Source of the DNA: Massilia rubra
GTDB lineage: Bacteria > Pseudomonadota > Gammaproteobacteria > Burkholderiales > Burkholderiaceae_D
DNA: 64,000 nt
Assembly: GCF_011682065.1 (NCBI RefSeq)
Contig: NZ_VUYU01000010.1
Location: forward strand, 62,001-126,000
Direction of reading: 5' to 3'
Part shown: positions 43,995 to 52,574 of the stretch, piece by piece
Layout of the letters: each line of letters starts with the position of its first letter
Numbering within the stretch: the stretch's first letter is position 1
Position numbers and translations under genes: made by a program
Notes under the pieces: model-generated
The model's database searches: none
Told to the model about the DNA's origin: nothing
What the model saw: the letters and a program-made list of their open reading frames with translations, nothing else

Positions 43995-44948
43995 CTAACT
44001 CGCAACGGCCGTGTTTTGCGCCCGCCAGCGTTCCACCGCCGCATCGATATCGTGCAGGTCGAGCACCCGGTTCGGGCCGAGCTGGCGCCGCGCCAGCGCC
44101 GCGCAGCTGCCGCCGGCCCACACCTGCACCCGTTCGCCCAGCCGGCTTTGCAGCTCGATCACATTGTCGACCGCCGCGCGCGGCGACATCACGCTCGAAA
44201 ACGACAGCGCCACGATGTCGGCGCGCTGCACCCGCGCCGCTTCGACGATGTCGGCCAGCGGGGTCTGCACGCCCAGCGAAACGCAGTGCGCTCCTTCCAG
44301 CGCGAACAGGGCCTCGGCCATCAACAGGCCCAGTCCGTGGCGCTCCTGGGGCACGGTGGTGAGCAGGATGCGCGGGGTGGCGTCGCTCTGGCCCACCTGC
44401 TGGTTGGCCGAAAAGATGGCATTTCTCATCACGCTTTGCAGCAATTCTGCGAACAGGTGTTCTTCGAAGATGGCCAGGCCGCCGGCGGCCCAGGTTTCGC
44501 CGACCAGCGTGGTCAGGGGCGCCACCAGTTCCAGCACGAAGCGGCGCAGCCCCAGTTGCAGCAGGGACTGGGCCATTTTCTGGCGCAGCTCGTGCATCTG
44601 GTGCGCCTTGATCATGGCCAGGCACTGGCGCAGCACCGGGTCGTCGGCGTCGCCGGCGATCGAGCCGGCGCCGGACTTGCTGGCCATGTCGCTCAGCTCA
44701 TCGGTACTCAAATGCATGATCTTGCCGGGCCGGTAGCCCATGTCGAGCAGGCGCTTGACCACCCGCAGGCGCGCCACCTGGTCGAGCGGATACAGGCGCT
44801 CGCCGTTGGCGTCGCGCTGCGGCTGCGGAAAGTGATAGCGCCGTTCCCACACGCGCAGGGTTTCCTTGGGGATGCCGGTGTCCCGTTCCACGTCGCTGAT
44901 GCTGCTGAAAACGGCAGTGGTCGATGCTTGGCTCATTGTCGCATTCAT
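43995..44948 (-). CDS. MerR-type regulator with B12-binding domain (LitR/CarH-like)
   Basis: A 317-residue regulator: N-terminal MerR helix-turn-helix (SSISDVERDTGIPKETLRVW, then WERRYHFPQPQRD) and a C-terminal cobalamin-binding pair of domains. The four-helix domain has W153 followed after nine residues by E163-H164, and the Rossmann part has E202-x-H204-x-x-G207, the pattern of adenosyl-B12 photoreceptors in which the second His binds cobalt. In such proteins dark DNA binding is lost in light. It is divergent from the lipid operon at 45239, its probable target. Confidence 0.88.
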   Translation of the reverse strand: MNATMSQASTTAVFSSISDVERDTGIPKETLRVWERRYHFPQPQRDANGERLYPLDQVARLRVVKRLLDMGYRPGKIMHLSTDELSDMASKSGAGSIAGDADDPVLRQCLAMIKAHQMHELRQKMAQSLLQLGLRRFVLELVAPLTTLVGETWAAGGLAIFEEHLFAELLQSVMRNAIFSANQQVGQSDATPRILLTTVPQERHGLGLLMAEALFALEGAHCVSLGVQTPLADIVEAARVQRADIVALSFSSVMSPRAAVDNVIELQSRLGERVQVWAGGSCAALARRQLGPNRVLDLHDIDAAVERWRAQNTAVAS

Positions 44949-44956
44949 GGTTTGTT

Positions 44957-44971
44957 CAGGACATCGTCCTG
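44957..44971. promoter_or_regulatory. Palindrome upstream of the MerR/B12 regulator gene
   Basis: CAGGAC-ATC-GTCCTG, a perfect inverted repeat with a three-base centre, lies nine bases before the regulator start codon. The spacing equals that of the operators at 45141 and 45203, but the half-sites differ. It may be an autoregulatory site or an RNA hairpin in the leader. Confidence 0.4.
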
Positions 44972-45140
44972 ATTGTAAGTTGAAATGATATACAGAAAAC
45001 TACTCTTTGTATCAGCTTGTTTTCATGCCGTGACTCAGGCCCGACATGATGCCATGCCTCGCAATGTTGCGGCTTCGTACGAAATCGCATTTCTTGAATC
45101 CAATTTTCTACCCGCTGCGTATAAATCCATACTAACTCAG

Positions 45141-45217
45141 TTTGTCATGGACAAACAGTTGACATCGCTCATTATTTGCCGGATTATCCGTCAGGTGGCG
45201 AGTTTGTCCTAGACAAA
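45141..45217 (+). promoter_or_regulatory. Promoter with twin TTTGTC-N3-GACAAA operators
   Basis: Two palindromes with the same arms, TTTGTC-ATG-GACAAA (45141-45155) and TTTGTC-CTA-GACAAA (45203-45217), flank a promoter: TTGACA at 45159-45164 and GATTAT at 45182-45187, 17 bases apart. The first site touches the -35 box; the second covers about +10 to +24. Binding by the divergent MerR/B12 regulator at both would close the promoter. The A/T-rich region 44985-45140 has only a frame I consider spurious. Confidence 0.7.
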
Positions 45218-45238
45218 ACAAGAAAACAGGTGGATGTG

Positions 45239-46537
45239 ATGAAGATAGCAGTGATTGGGGCGGGGATTTCCGGTTTGTCGTGTGCGTACCGGCTTGTCCA
45301 TGGCGGGGCGGAGGTGACCCTGTATGAGGCGGGGACTTACTTTGGCGGCCACAGCAACACCGTGGACGTGACCCTGGACGGCGTCACGCACGGCGTGGAC
45401 ACCGGCTTTTTGGTGTTCAACGAGCGCACCTACCCGCAGCTGATCGCCCTGTTCGCCGAGCTTGGCGTGGAAACGGCGCCGAGCGACATGTCGTTCTCGG
45501 TCAAGCTGCCGCTCGGGCCGGAAGCCGGCGCGCGCGTGCTGGAATGGGCCGGCAGCAATCTCGACACCCTGTTCGCCCAGCGCGGCAACCTGCTGCGCCC
45601 GCGCTTTTTGCGCATGGTGCGCGACATCCTGCGCTTCAACCGCCAGGCCACCAGCCTGGCCACGGCCAATCGCATGCCGGCCATGTCGCTCGGCGAGTTC
45701 CTCGACCAGCACCATTACAGCGAGCAGTTCCGCGCCTGGTACCTGCTGCCGATGGCCGCCTGCATCTGGTCGTGTCCATCCGAGCAGATGCTGGCCTTCC
45801 CGGTCGCCACTTTCATCCGCTTCTGCCACAACCACGGCCTGCTGCAGGTGAGCGACCGCCCGCAGTGGCATACGGTGCGCGGCGGCTCGCGCAATTACGT
45901 CGACAAGCTGCTGGCCGCGATTGCCCAGCGCCGCCTCGGCACGCCGGTAACAAGCGTCACGCGCAACCCGGCCGGCGGCGCGCGTTCGGTGCGGGTCGAT
46001 ACGGCCAATGACAGCGAACAGTTCGACCATGTCGTCATGGCCTGCCACAGCGACCAGTCGCTGGCGCTGCTGGCCGACGCGCGCGACGACGAACGCTCGG
46101 TCCTGTCGGCGGTGCGCTACCAGCCCAACCGCGCCGTGCTGCACACCGACGCGAGCTGCCTGCCGCGCCGCCGCAAGGCCTGGTCGGCCTGGAATTACCA
46201 GAGCACGGCGTCGGCCACGCCGCAGGTGTGCGTGCACTACCTGCTCAACCAGTTGCAGCCGCTGCCCTTCAAGACGCCGCTGATCGTCTCGCTCAACCCG
46301 ATCGACGAGCCGAATCGGGCGCGCATCATCAAGTCCTTCGACTATGCGCACCCGGTGTTCGACGACGCCGCCGTGGCCGCGCAAGGGCGCCTGGCAAGCT
46401 TCCAGGGCCGCCAGAACACCTGGTTCGCCGGCGCCTGGACCGGCTACGGCTTCCATGAAGATGGCCTCAAGTCGGGCCTGGCCGCCGCCGCCGCCTTGAT
46501 GCGCCTGATGCAGGGCACGCAGCATGCGGCGGCCTGA
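45239..46537 (+). CDS. FAD-dependent oxidoreductase (amine-oxidase type)
   Basis: Flavin enzyme of 432 residues. The dinucleotide fold is at the N-terminus (KIAVIGAGISGLSCAYRLVHGG with the acidic end of strand two in VTLYEAG), and the C-terminus has the FAD-binding end WFAGAWTGYGFHEDGLKSGL. It matches the NAD(P)/FAD-binding proteins encoded with DUF1365 and Cfa-like genes, where a role in fatty acid modification is suspected. AGGTGG precedes the ATG. First gene of the operon; it overlaps the next by 14 bases. Confidence 0.9.
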   Translation: MKIAVIGAGISGLSCAYRLVHGGAEVTLYEAGTYFGGHSNTVDVTLDGVTHGVDTGFLVFNERTYPQLIALFAELGVETAPSDMSFSVKLPLGPEAGARVLEWAGSNLDTLFAQRGNLLRPRFLRMVRDILRFNRQATSLATANRMPAMSLGEFLDQHHYSEQFRAWYLLPMAACIWSCPSEQMLAFPVATFIRFCHNHGLLQVSDRPQWHTVRGGSRNYVDKLLAAIAQRRLGTPVTSVTRNPAGGARSVRVDTANDSEQFDHVVMACHSDQSLALLADARDDERSVLSAVRYQPNRAVLHTDASCLPRRRKAWSAWNYQSTASATPQVCVHYLLNQLQPLPFKTPLIVSLNPIDEPNRARIIKSFDYAHPVFDDAAVAAQGRLASFQGRQNTWFAGAWTGYGFHEDGLKSGLAAAAALMRLMQGTQHAAA

Positions 46538-47330
46538 ACCCGCGTCCGAGCCGCGCGCGCAGCTGTGCTTCGGCCAGGTGCGCCACACGCGCCTGCGACC
46601 CGTCTTCAACGCCTTCGCCTACGCCACGTATTACGTGCGCCTGCCGCTGCGCGCGATGGCCGCGCAGGGCTTCGGCTGCGCGCTGTTCTCGCGCAACCGC
46701 TTCAATTTGCTGTCGTTTTCCGACGCCGACCATGGCGACGGCAAGGCCCCGCTGGTCGACTGGATCGACGCCCTGCTGCGCCAGGAAGGCATTCTCGACG
46801 CCGATGGCGAAGTCTGGCTGCAAACCATGCCGCGCGTGCTCGGCTTCGTGTTCAATCCGGTCTCGTTCTGGTTTTGCCACCGGCGCGACGGCGCCCTGCG
46901 CGCGCTGGTGTGCGACGTGCGCAATACCTTCGGCGAACGCCACTTCTATGTGCTCGATACCGGCGCCGACATCGCCAACGGCCAGGAACTGCACGCGCGC
47001 AAGGTGTTCCACGTCTCGCCGTTCTGCGAAGTGCAGGGCGGCTACCGCTTCCGCTTCACCCACCTGCTGCGCATGAACGAGGGCCAGGCCCTTGAGAGCA
47101 CGCTGGCCTGCATCGACTACGACGACGCCGACGGCGCGCTGTTGCGAACGAGCCTGTCCGGCAGCGCCGCGCCGATCACCAGCGCCAGCGTGGCGCGCGC
47201 CTTCTTCGGCTTTCCGCTGATGACGGCCGGCGTGGTGGCGCGCATCCATATTCAAGCGCTGCGCCTGTGGCTGCGGCGCGTTCCCTTCTTTTCCAAACCG
47301 ACTCCACCCCAACATAAGGTAACCCGATGA
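46524..47330 (+). CDS. DUF1365 family protein
   Basis: A 268-residue protein of DUF1365. Typical segments are GQVRHTRLRPVFNAFAYATYY near the start, GFVFNPVSFWFCHRRDG, EVRNTFGERH-like (DVRNTFGERHFYVL), KVFHVSPFCEVQGGYRFRF and the late YFGFPL-like AFFGFPLMTAGVVARIHIQAL. The activity is unknown; it always travels with the FAD enzyme and the Cfa-like methyltransferase. It overlaps both neighbours. Confidence 0.92.
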   Translation: MRRPEPASEPRAQLCFGQVRHTRLRPVFNAFAYATYYVRLPLRAMAAQGFGCALFSRNRFNLLSFSDADHGDGKAPLVDWIDALLRQEGILDADGEVWLQTMPRVLGFVFNPVSFWFCHRRDGALRALVCDVRNTFGERHFYVLDTGADIANGQELHARKVFHVSPFCEVQGGYRFRFTHLLRMNEGQALESTLACIDYDDADGALLRTSLSGSAAPITSASVARAFFGFPLMTAGVVARIHIQALRLWLRRVPFFSKPTPPQHKVTR

Positions 47331-48559
47331 GCTCCCAATCCCTGCCATCGCTTGTTCCGGCCGCGCCGCGCCTGCGCGCCGCCACGCCCGCGCCGTCGTC
47401 CGCCAAAGTCATTCTCAAGCTGCTCGAGAACCTGAAACACGGCGCGCTGACCTTGATTACGCCTGACGGCGCGCAGCGTCACTACGGCGACGCGTCGGTG
47501 CCGGTATTGCTGGAGCTGAATAACTGGAACTGCTTTTCGGCGGCCCTGCGTTCGGGCGACATCGGCTTTGCCGAAACCTATATCGACGGCGACTGGCAGA
47601 CCAACAACCTGACCGGCCTGATCGCGCTGCTGGCGCGCAACCGCGCCGCCATTGAAACGCTGGTTTACGGCAGCTGGTGGGGCAGCCTGGCGTACCGCAT
47701 CAAGCACCTGTTGAACCGCAACAGCAAGTCCGGCAGCCGCAAGAACATCCACGCGCACTACGACATCGGCAACGCGTTCTACAGATTGTGGCTCGACCCG
47801 TCGATGACCTATTCGAGCGCCTTGTATACAGAGGCCAGTGGGCGCGACCTGGAACAGGCGCAGAAGGCCAAGTACCGCCGCATCCTGCACCAGCTGGAGG
47901 TTTCGCCCGGCCAGAAGGTGCTGGAAATCGGTTGCGGCTGGGGAGGCTTCGCCGAACTGGCCGCGCGCGACGGCGAGGTGCACGTCACCGGACTGACCCT
48001 GTCGGAGCAGCAGCTGGCCTACGCCAAAGCGCGCCTGGAACAAGCCGGCCTGGCGGAGAAAACCGACCTGCGCCTGTGCGACTACCGCGACAGCGACGGC
48101 CAGTACGATGCGATCGCCTCGATCGAAATGTTCGAAGCGGTGGGCGAGAGCTACTGGCCGAGCTACTTCGAGTGCATCGCGCGCAACCTCAAGCCGGGCG
48201 GGCGCGCCTGCATCCAGACCATCGTGATCGCCGACGAACTGTTCGAGCGCTATCGCAAGGGTACGGACTTCATCCAGCAGTTCATCTTCCCGGGCGGGAT
48301 GCTGCCGTCGCCATCGGTGTTCGAGCGCATGGCCTTCGAACATGGCTTGAGCGTGACCAGCCAACACCGTTTCGGCATCGATTACGCCGACACCCTGGTT
48401 GAATGGCGCCAGGCGTTCCACGCGCGCCTGGACGAGGTGCGCGCGCAGGGTTTCGACGAGCGCTTCATTCGCACCTGGGAGTTCTACCTGTGCTACTGCG
48501 AGGCCGCGTTCCGTGAAAAGAACACCGACGTCATGCACTTCACCCTGACGAAAGCCTGA
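47327..48559 (+). CDS. Cyclopropane-fatty-acyl-phospholipid synthase family methyltransferase
   Basis: SAM-dependent methyltransferase of 410 residues acting on unsaturated acyl chains in the membrane. The SAM motif is VLEIGCGWGGFAELAAR; other family segments are NIHAHYDIGNAFYRLWLD, SMTYSSALY, ASIEMFEAVGESYWPSYF and EFYLCYCEAAFREKNTDV. In this operon context it could make cyclopropane or methyl/furan fatty acids; the product cannot be told from the sequence. It overlaps DUF1365 by four bases. Confidence 0.92.
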   Translation: MSSQSLPSLVPAAPRLRAATPAPSSAKVILKLLENLKHGALTLITPDGAQRHYGDASVPVLLELNNWNCFSAALRSGDIGFAETYIDGDWQTNNLTGLIALLARNRAAIETLVYGSWWGSLAYRIKHLLNRNSKSGSRKNIHAHYDIGNAFYRLWLDPSMTYSSALYTEASGRDLEQAQKAKYRRILHQLEVSPGQKVLEIGCGWGGFAELAARDGEVHVTGLTLSEQQLAYAKARLEQAGLAEKTDLRLCDYRDSDGQYDAIASIEMFEAVGESYWPSYFECIARNLKPGGRACIQTIVIADELFERYRKGTDFIQQFIFPGGMLPSPSVFERMAFEHGLSVTSQHRFGIDYADTLVEWRQAFHARLDEVRAQGFDERFIRTWEFYLCYCEAAFREKNTDVMHFTLTKA

Positions 48560-48560
48560 G

Positions 48561-49103
48561 ATGCGGCGCCGCCAGCTCCTGCTGTCCGCCTGTGCGCTGA
48601 TGGTCGTCAAGTCCGCCGGCGCCGCGCCGGGCCATATCGAAGAACACCTGGCGCAGGCGCGCGTGGCCGGCAAAGGCACCTTTACCTGGTTCGGGCTGGC
48701 GATCTACCAGGCCGAACTGTGGGTGGGCGAGAAGGGCTACCGGCCCGACGCTCCCGCCGCCGCGCCGTTTGTGCTCGACCTGCGCTACGCGCGCAAGCTC
48801 GATGGCGTCAAGATCGCCGAGGCCAGCGCCGAGCAGATGGAAAAAACCGGCGCCGGCACGCCCGCCCAACGCGCCCAGTGGCTGGCCACCATGAAGACCA
48901 TCTTCCCGGATGTAAAGGAAGGCACGCATATCAGCGGCGTGTTCCTGCCCGGCGCCGGCGCACGGTTCTACCTCGATGGCAAGGCGCTGGCCACGGTGCC
49001 CGACCAGCAATTCGCGCGCGCGTTTTTCGGCATCTGGTTCGATCCCGCCACCAGCGCGCGCGCGCTGCGCACCGCACTGCTCAAAGACGCCGCCCCGCGA
49101 TGA
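48561..49103 (+). CDS. Chalcone-isomerase-like exported protein
   Basis: A 180-residue protein with a signal peptide (ending KSAGAA, about residue 22) and a chalcone-isomerase-like fold recognisable from GKGTFTWFGLAIYQAELWV, LDLRYARKLDG and FFGIWFDPATSARALRTALL. Bacterial members of this fold bind fatty acids rather than flavonoids as far as known. It begins one base after the methyltransferase gene and overlaps the MFS gene by four bases. Confidence 0.85.
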   Translation: MRRRQLLLSACALMVVKSAGAAPGHIEEHLAQARVAGKGTFTWFGLAIYQAELWVGEKGYRPDAPAAAPFVLDLRYARKLDGVKIAEASAEQMEKTGAGTPAQRAQWLATMKTIFPDVKEGTHISGVFLPGAGARFYLDGKALATVPDQQFARAFFGIWFDPATSARALRTALLKDAAPR

Positions 49104-50335
49104 GCCGCCTGTCGCTGGCGAAGCTGCTCGCGTACGGCCTGTTCGGCCTGCCGCTGGCGATGGTCGCGTTGCCGATCTATGTTTACCTGCCCCAGTTTTA
49201 CGCCGAGCGCGCCGGCCTGTCGCTGGCGCTGATCGGCGCCGTGCTGCTGGCCGCGCGCGTGGCCGCCGCCTTTATCGACCCGCTGCTCGGCTGGTGGATC
49301 GAGCGCGGGCATGGCGCTTACGCGCGCTACGTGGCGCTGGCGCTGCCGCTGCTGCTGGCCGGTTTTGTGGCGCTGTTCCATCCGCCGGCGCTGGGCGGGC
49401 TGGCGACCATGGCCTGGTTTCTCGGCACGCTGATGCTGGTCTACCTGGGCTTCAGCATCGCCACCATCGCGCACCAGAGCTGGGGCGCGGCGCTCACGCA
49501 AGCCCCGCTCGAGCGCGCGCGCGTGACCGGCGTGCGCGAAGCTTGCGGCCTGGCGGGCGTGGTGCTGGCGGCCGCAGTCACCGGCGCGGCCGGCTACGAC
49601 GCATTGAGTCTCGCCTTCGCCGCAACGCTGGCGGCGGGCGGCGCGCTGCTGCTGGCCCGTTCGCCGCGCCCGCTGGTCAAGGCGGCGCTGGAAACGCGGC
49701 CCGGCTGGCGCGCCATGGCCGCGCCGTTTCGGGAAGCGCCGTTCCGTTCCCTGTTCGCGGTGTTGATCGTCAATGGCGTCGCCTCGTCGATTCCGGCCAC
49801 GCTGTTTCTGTTTTTCACGGCCGACCGGCTCAAGCTGGGGGCCATGTCGTCCCTGTTCCTGATCATTTACTTCGCTGCGGCGGCCTGCTCGATGCCGCTG
49901 TGGATAGCCGCCGCCGCCCGCTTCGGCGAAGCGCGCGCGTGGGCGGCCGGCATGCTGCTGGCGGCCGCCGTTTTTGTCTGGGCGTTCGGGCTGGGCGCGG
50001 GCGCGAGCATCGCCTTCGGCGTCATCTGCCTGCTGTCAGGGCTGGCGCTGGGGGCCGACCTGGCGCTGCCGCCAGCGCTGCTGGCCGGCGTGATCGCCGG
50101 CGCCGGTCACGCGGGCGGACGCGAAGCGGCTTACTTCGGCGTGTGGAACTGGGGCGTGCAAATGACCCTGGCGCTGGCCGCCGGCATCGCCCTGCCGCTG
50201 CTGGCCTGGCTCGGCTACGTGCCCGGCGCGGGCGGCGGCACCACCGCGCTGGCGGCGGCTTACGCGCTGCTGCCGTGCGCCCTCAAATTGCTGGCCGCCG
50301 CCATGTTGTGGCGCGCGCCGCTGCGTCACTGTTAA
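49100..50335 (+). CDS. MFS transporter (GPH-like)
   Basis: Twelve-helix permease of 411 residues. The opening KLLAYGLFGLPLAMVALPIYVYLPQFY and the loop DPLLGWWIERGHG are those of glycoside-pentoside-hexuronide type carriers. Its substrate is unknown; position in the lipid operon suggests a lipid-linked or sterol-like compound. The ATG at 49100 overlaps the preceding stop codon. Confidence 0.85.
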   Translation: MSRLSLAKLLAYGLFGLPLAMVALPIYVYLPQFYAERAGLSLALIGAVLLAARVAAAFIDPLLGWWIERGHGAYARYVALALPLLLAGFVALFHPPALGGLATMAWFLGTLMLVYLGFSIATIAHQSWGAALTQAPLERARVTGVREACGLAGVVLAAAVTGAAGYDALSLAFAATLAAGGALLLARSPRPLVKAALETRPGWRAMAAPFREAPFRSLFAVLIVNGVASSIPATLFLFFTADRLKLGAMSSLFLIIYFAAAACSMPLWIAAAARFGEARAWAAGMLLAAAVFVWAFGLGAGASIAFGVICLLSGLALGADLALPPALLAGVIAGAGHAGGREAAYFGVWNWGVQMTLALAAGIALPLLAWLGYVPGAGGGTTALAAAYALLPCALKLLAAAMLWRAPLRHC

Positions 50336-50352
50336 CCACCAAAGGATAGCCC

Positions 50353-50901
50353 ATGAAACTCCACCAGATTTTTGCCGCCGGCGCCCTGGCGCTGGCCATT
50401 GCCGGCTGCAGCACGCCCACGCCCGAAACCTATGCAAAACAGACTCCGGCGCTCGACATCACCAAGTACTTCAACGGCACCCTCGACGCGCACGGCATGT
50501 TCCAGGACCGCTCCGGCGAAGTCATCAAGCGTTTCGTGGTGCAGATGCGCTGCACCTGGAATGGCGACACGGGCGTACTCGATGAAGATTTTGTCTACTC
50601 GGACGGCACGCGCCAGAAGCGCATCTGGACCCTGACCCGCACCGGGCCGGGAACGTTTACGGCGACTGCGGCGGACGTCGTCGGCAGCGCGCGCGGCACC
50701 GTGTCGGGCAATGCGCTGCGCTGGCAGTACGTGCTGGCGCTGCCGGTCGACGGCAAGGTGATTAACATGGACATGGACGACTGGATGTTCCTGATCGACG
50801 ACAAGGTCATGTTGAACCGCACGGCGATGAGCAAGTTCGGCGTGAACCTGGGCAGCGTGACCTTGTCGTTCACCAAGCGCACGGGCGCGGCGCCGCAATG
50901 A
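50353..50901 (+). CDS. DUF3833 lipoprotein
   Basis: A 182-residue protein with a lipobox (AIAGC, Cys at about residue 19) and the DUF3833 body, seen in YFNGTLDAHGMFQDRSGEV, FVVQMRCTWNGD and LDEDFVYSDGTRQKRIW. It is probably a periplasmic, membrane-anchored lipid-binding protein, but no function is proven. AAAGGA precedes the ATG. It overlaps the SDR gene by four bases. Confidence 0.9.
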   Translation: MKLHQIFAAGALALAIAGCSTPTPETYAKQTPALDITKYFNGTLDAHGMFQDRSGEVIKRFVVQMRCTWNGDTGVLDEDFVYSDGTRQKRIWTLTRTGPGTFTATAADVVGSARGTVSGNALRWQYVLALPVDGKVINMDMDDWMFLIDDKVMLNRTAMSKFGVNLGSVTLSFTKRTGAAPQ

Positions 50902-51665
50902 ACCCGCGCATCAAGCAGTGGCGCGGGCAGCGCGTGTGGATGATCGGCGCCTCGACCGGAATCGGCGAGGCGGCGGCGCACCTGCTGCTCGACCTGGGGG
51001 CGCGCGTGGCGTTTTCCGCGCGCAGCGCCGACAAGCTGGAACAGACGGTGGCGGGCGAGCCGCGCGCGCTGGCGCTGGCGCTCGACGTGACCGACCGGTC
51101 CAGCGTGGACGAGGCCTGCCAGCGCATCGTGGCCGAGTGGGGCGGCGTCGACCTGGTGCTGATCGTCGCCGGCGGCTACAACGAGATGCGGGCCGACGCG
51201 ATCGACCTGGCGGCGGCCAACCGGATGATCGACCTGAATCTGCGCGGCGCCTTCAACTGCCTGGACGTGGCGCTGCCAGTCTTGCTCAGGCAGGGCGCCG
51301 GCGGGATCGGCATTGTCGCGTCGGTGGCCGGTTTCGGCGGGCTGCCCAAGGCGCTGGTGTACGGCCCGACCAAGGCGGCGCTGATCAATCTGTCGGAATC
51401 GCTGTACCTGGACTTGCGCTCGCGCGGGATCGCGGTGTACCAGATTAATCCGGGGTTTGTCGACACCCCGCTCACGGCCGGTAACGACTTCAAGATGCCG
51501 GCGTTGATGAGCGCCGCCGATGCCGCGTATGCGATGGTGGACGGGATCGAGCGTGGCCACTTTCATATCCATTTTCCGAAGCGCTTCACCAACAGCATGC
51601 GCCTGGCGCGCCTGCTGCCGTACCGCCTGTATTTCTGGCTGATCCACAAGGTGACCGGATTATGA
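50898..51665 (+). CDS. Short-chain dehydrogenase/reductase
   Basis: NAD(P)-dependent oxidoreductase of 255 residues. The cofactor motif is IGASTGIGEAAAHLL (TGxxxGxG type), the catalytic set is NLRGAFN for the Asn, VASVAGFGG for the Ser and YGPTKAAL for Tyr-x3-Lys. The C-terminal KRFTNSMRLARLLPYRLYFWL is hydrophobic, suggesting membrane association. Its substrate is probably a modified acyl chain, by context only. Confidence 0.92.
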   Translation: MNPRIKQWRGQRVWMIGASTGIGEAAAHLLLDLGARVAFSARSADKLEQTVAGEPRALALALDVTDRSSVDEACQRIVAEWGGVDLVLIVAGGYNEMRADAIDLAAANRMIDLNLRGAFNCLDVALPVLLRQGAGGIGIVASVAGFGGLPKALVYGPTKAALINLSESLYLDLRSRGIAVYQINPGFVDTPLTAGNDFKMPALMSAADAAYAMVDGIERGHFHIHFPKRFTNSMRLARLLPYRLYFWLIHKVTGL

Positions 51666-52096
51666 ACCGCGCGCCGGAGCTGGCACGGCTGGTGCGCTTT
51701 TACGAAGGCATCGAACGCGCGTCGCTGCGCGCCCAGATCGAGCGGATCTACGCGCCCGATGCGCAGTTCAAGGATCCGTTCAACGAGGTGTGCGGGGCCG
51801 GGCCGATCGTCGCCATCTTCGAGCATATGTTCGAGCAGGTCGCGCAGCCGCGGTTTGTGGTGACGTCAACCGTGCTGCAGGGCGACGAGGCCTTTTTGAC
51901 GTGGGAGTTCCTGTTTCGGATGAAACGCTTTTCCACGGCGCCGCAATGCATTCGCGGCGCGACCCGGATCCGCTTTGATGCGAGCGGGGCAGTGATGATG
52001 CATCGGGATTATTGGGATGCCGCCGAGGAGCTTTACGAGAAGCTGCCGATACTCGGAAGCGTGATGCGCTGGCTCAAGCGGGCAGCAAATAAATAG
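51662..52096 (+). CDS. NTF2-like (SnoaL-type) protein
   Basis: A 144-residue protein of the nuclear-transport-factor-2-like fold: an N-terminal helix pair (LARLVRFYEGIERASLRAQIERIYAPDA), then the curved sheet with FKDPFNEV and RIRFDASGAVMMHRDYWDAAEELY. Members are small-molecule enzymes or binding proteins. It is the last gene of the operon, overlapping the SDR gene by four bases. Confidence 0.88.
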   Translation: MNRAPELARLVRFYEGIERASLRAQIERIYAPDAQFKDPFNEVCGAGPIVAIFEHMFEQVAQPRFVVTSTVLQGDEAFLTWEFLFRMKRFSTAPQCIRGATRIRFDASGAVMMHRDYWDAAEELYEKLPILGSVMRWLKRAANK

Positions 52097-52198
52097 GCTG
52101 TATGGACTGACCCACATATGCATCAATCCGGCGCAAGATTAACTAGGCTTTTATCGAAAAAGGGTATAAATTATTACAAAACTATGACAGGAGGCAGT

Positions 52199-52426
52199 GT
52201 GAAAAGCCCAGACAATTTCAGCTTGTTGATTTCGCCGGAGACAATTCATGTGGCAGGGTCGATGTGGATACGCAATGTCATCGGTTTGGCGTTTATCGCC
52301 ACCGTGGCATGTTTCTTTACAGCACCGGTAACCGAAGCCAAGAGTGCTTATGACCGCCCGCTGCCTCTGCCAGCCGAGCTTGGTCTTGAACTGCTGCCGC
52401 AGGCGCAGTTGCTTAGTTCGCAGTAA
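52199..52426 (+). CDS. Small exported protein of unknown function
   Basis: A 75-residue protein starting at a GTG with AGGAGG placed four bases upstream, which decides the start over an earlier ATG. The middle has a membrane or signal segment (WIRNVIGLAFIATVACFFTAP, then a likely cleavage after EAKSA), followed by a short Leu/Pro-rich tail (PLPLPAELGLELLPQAQLL). No family is recognised. It is 102 bases after the lipid operon. Confidence 0.55.
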   Translation: MKSPDNFSLLISPETIHVAGSMWIRNVIGLAFIATVACFFTAPVTEAKSAYDRPLPLPAELGLELLPQAQLLSSQ

Positions 52427-52471
52427 TTCCCAATTCCCCGGCCTGCCACGGTCGTCGTTACACAGATACAG

Positions 52472-52550
52472 CGTCGTTCCCGCGACGGCGGGAACCCAAG
52501 TTTCCAGAAGTTGCTAAGAAACTTGGGTTCCCGCCGTCGCGGGAACGACG
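52472..52550. repeat. REP-like perfect inverted repeat
   Basis: Two 33-base arms (52472-52504 and 52518-52550) are perfectly complementary around a 13-base centre. Each arm also contains its own hairpin TTCCCGC-gacg-GCGGGAA. The structure sits between convergent genes and may act as a bidirectional terminator or a dispersed REP/BIME element. Confidence 0.85.
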
Positions 52551-52574
52551 GTTTTGCGGGTAGCGCTTCCTTGA

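Noticed and set aside
44985-45212. 75-codon frame in the MerR-FAD enzyme gap
   Set aside because: It runs through the promoter and both operators, has no ribosome binding site and no recognisable features.
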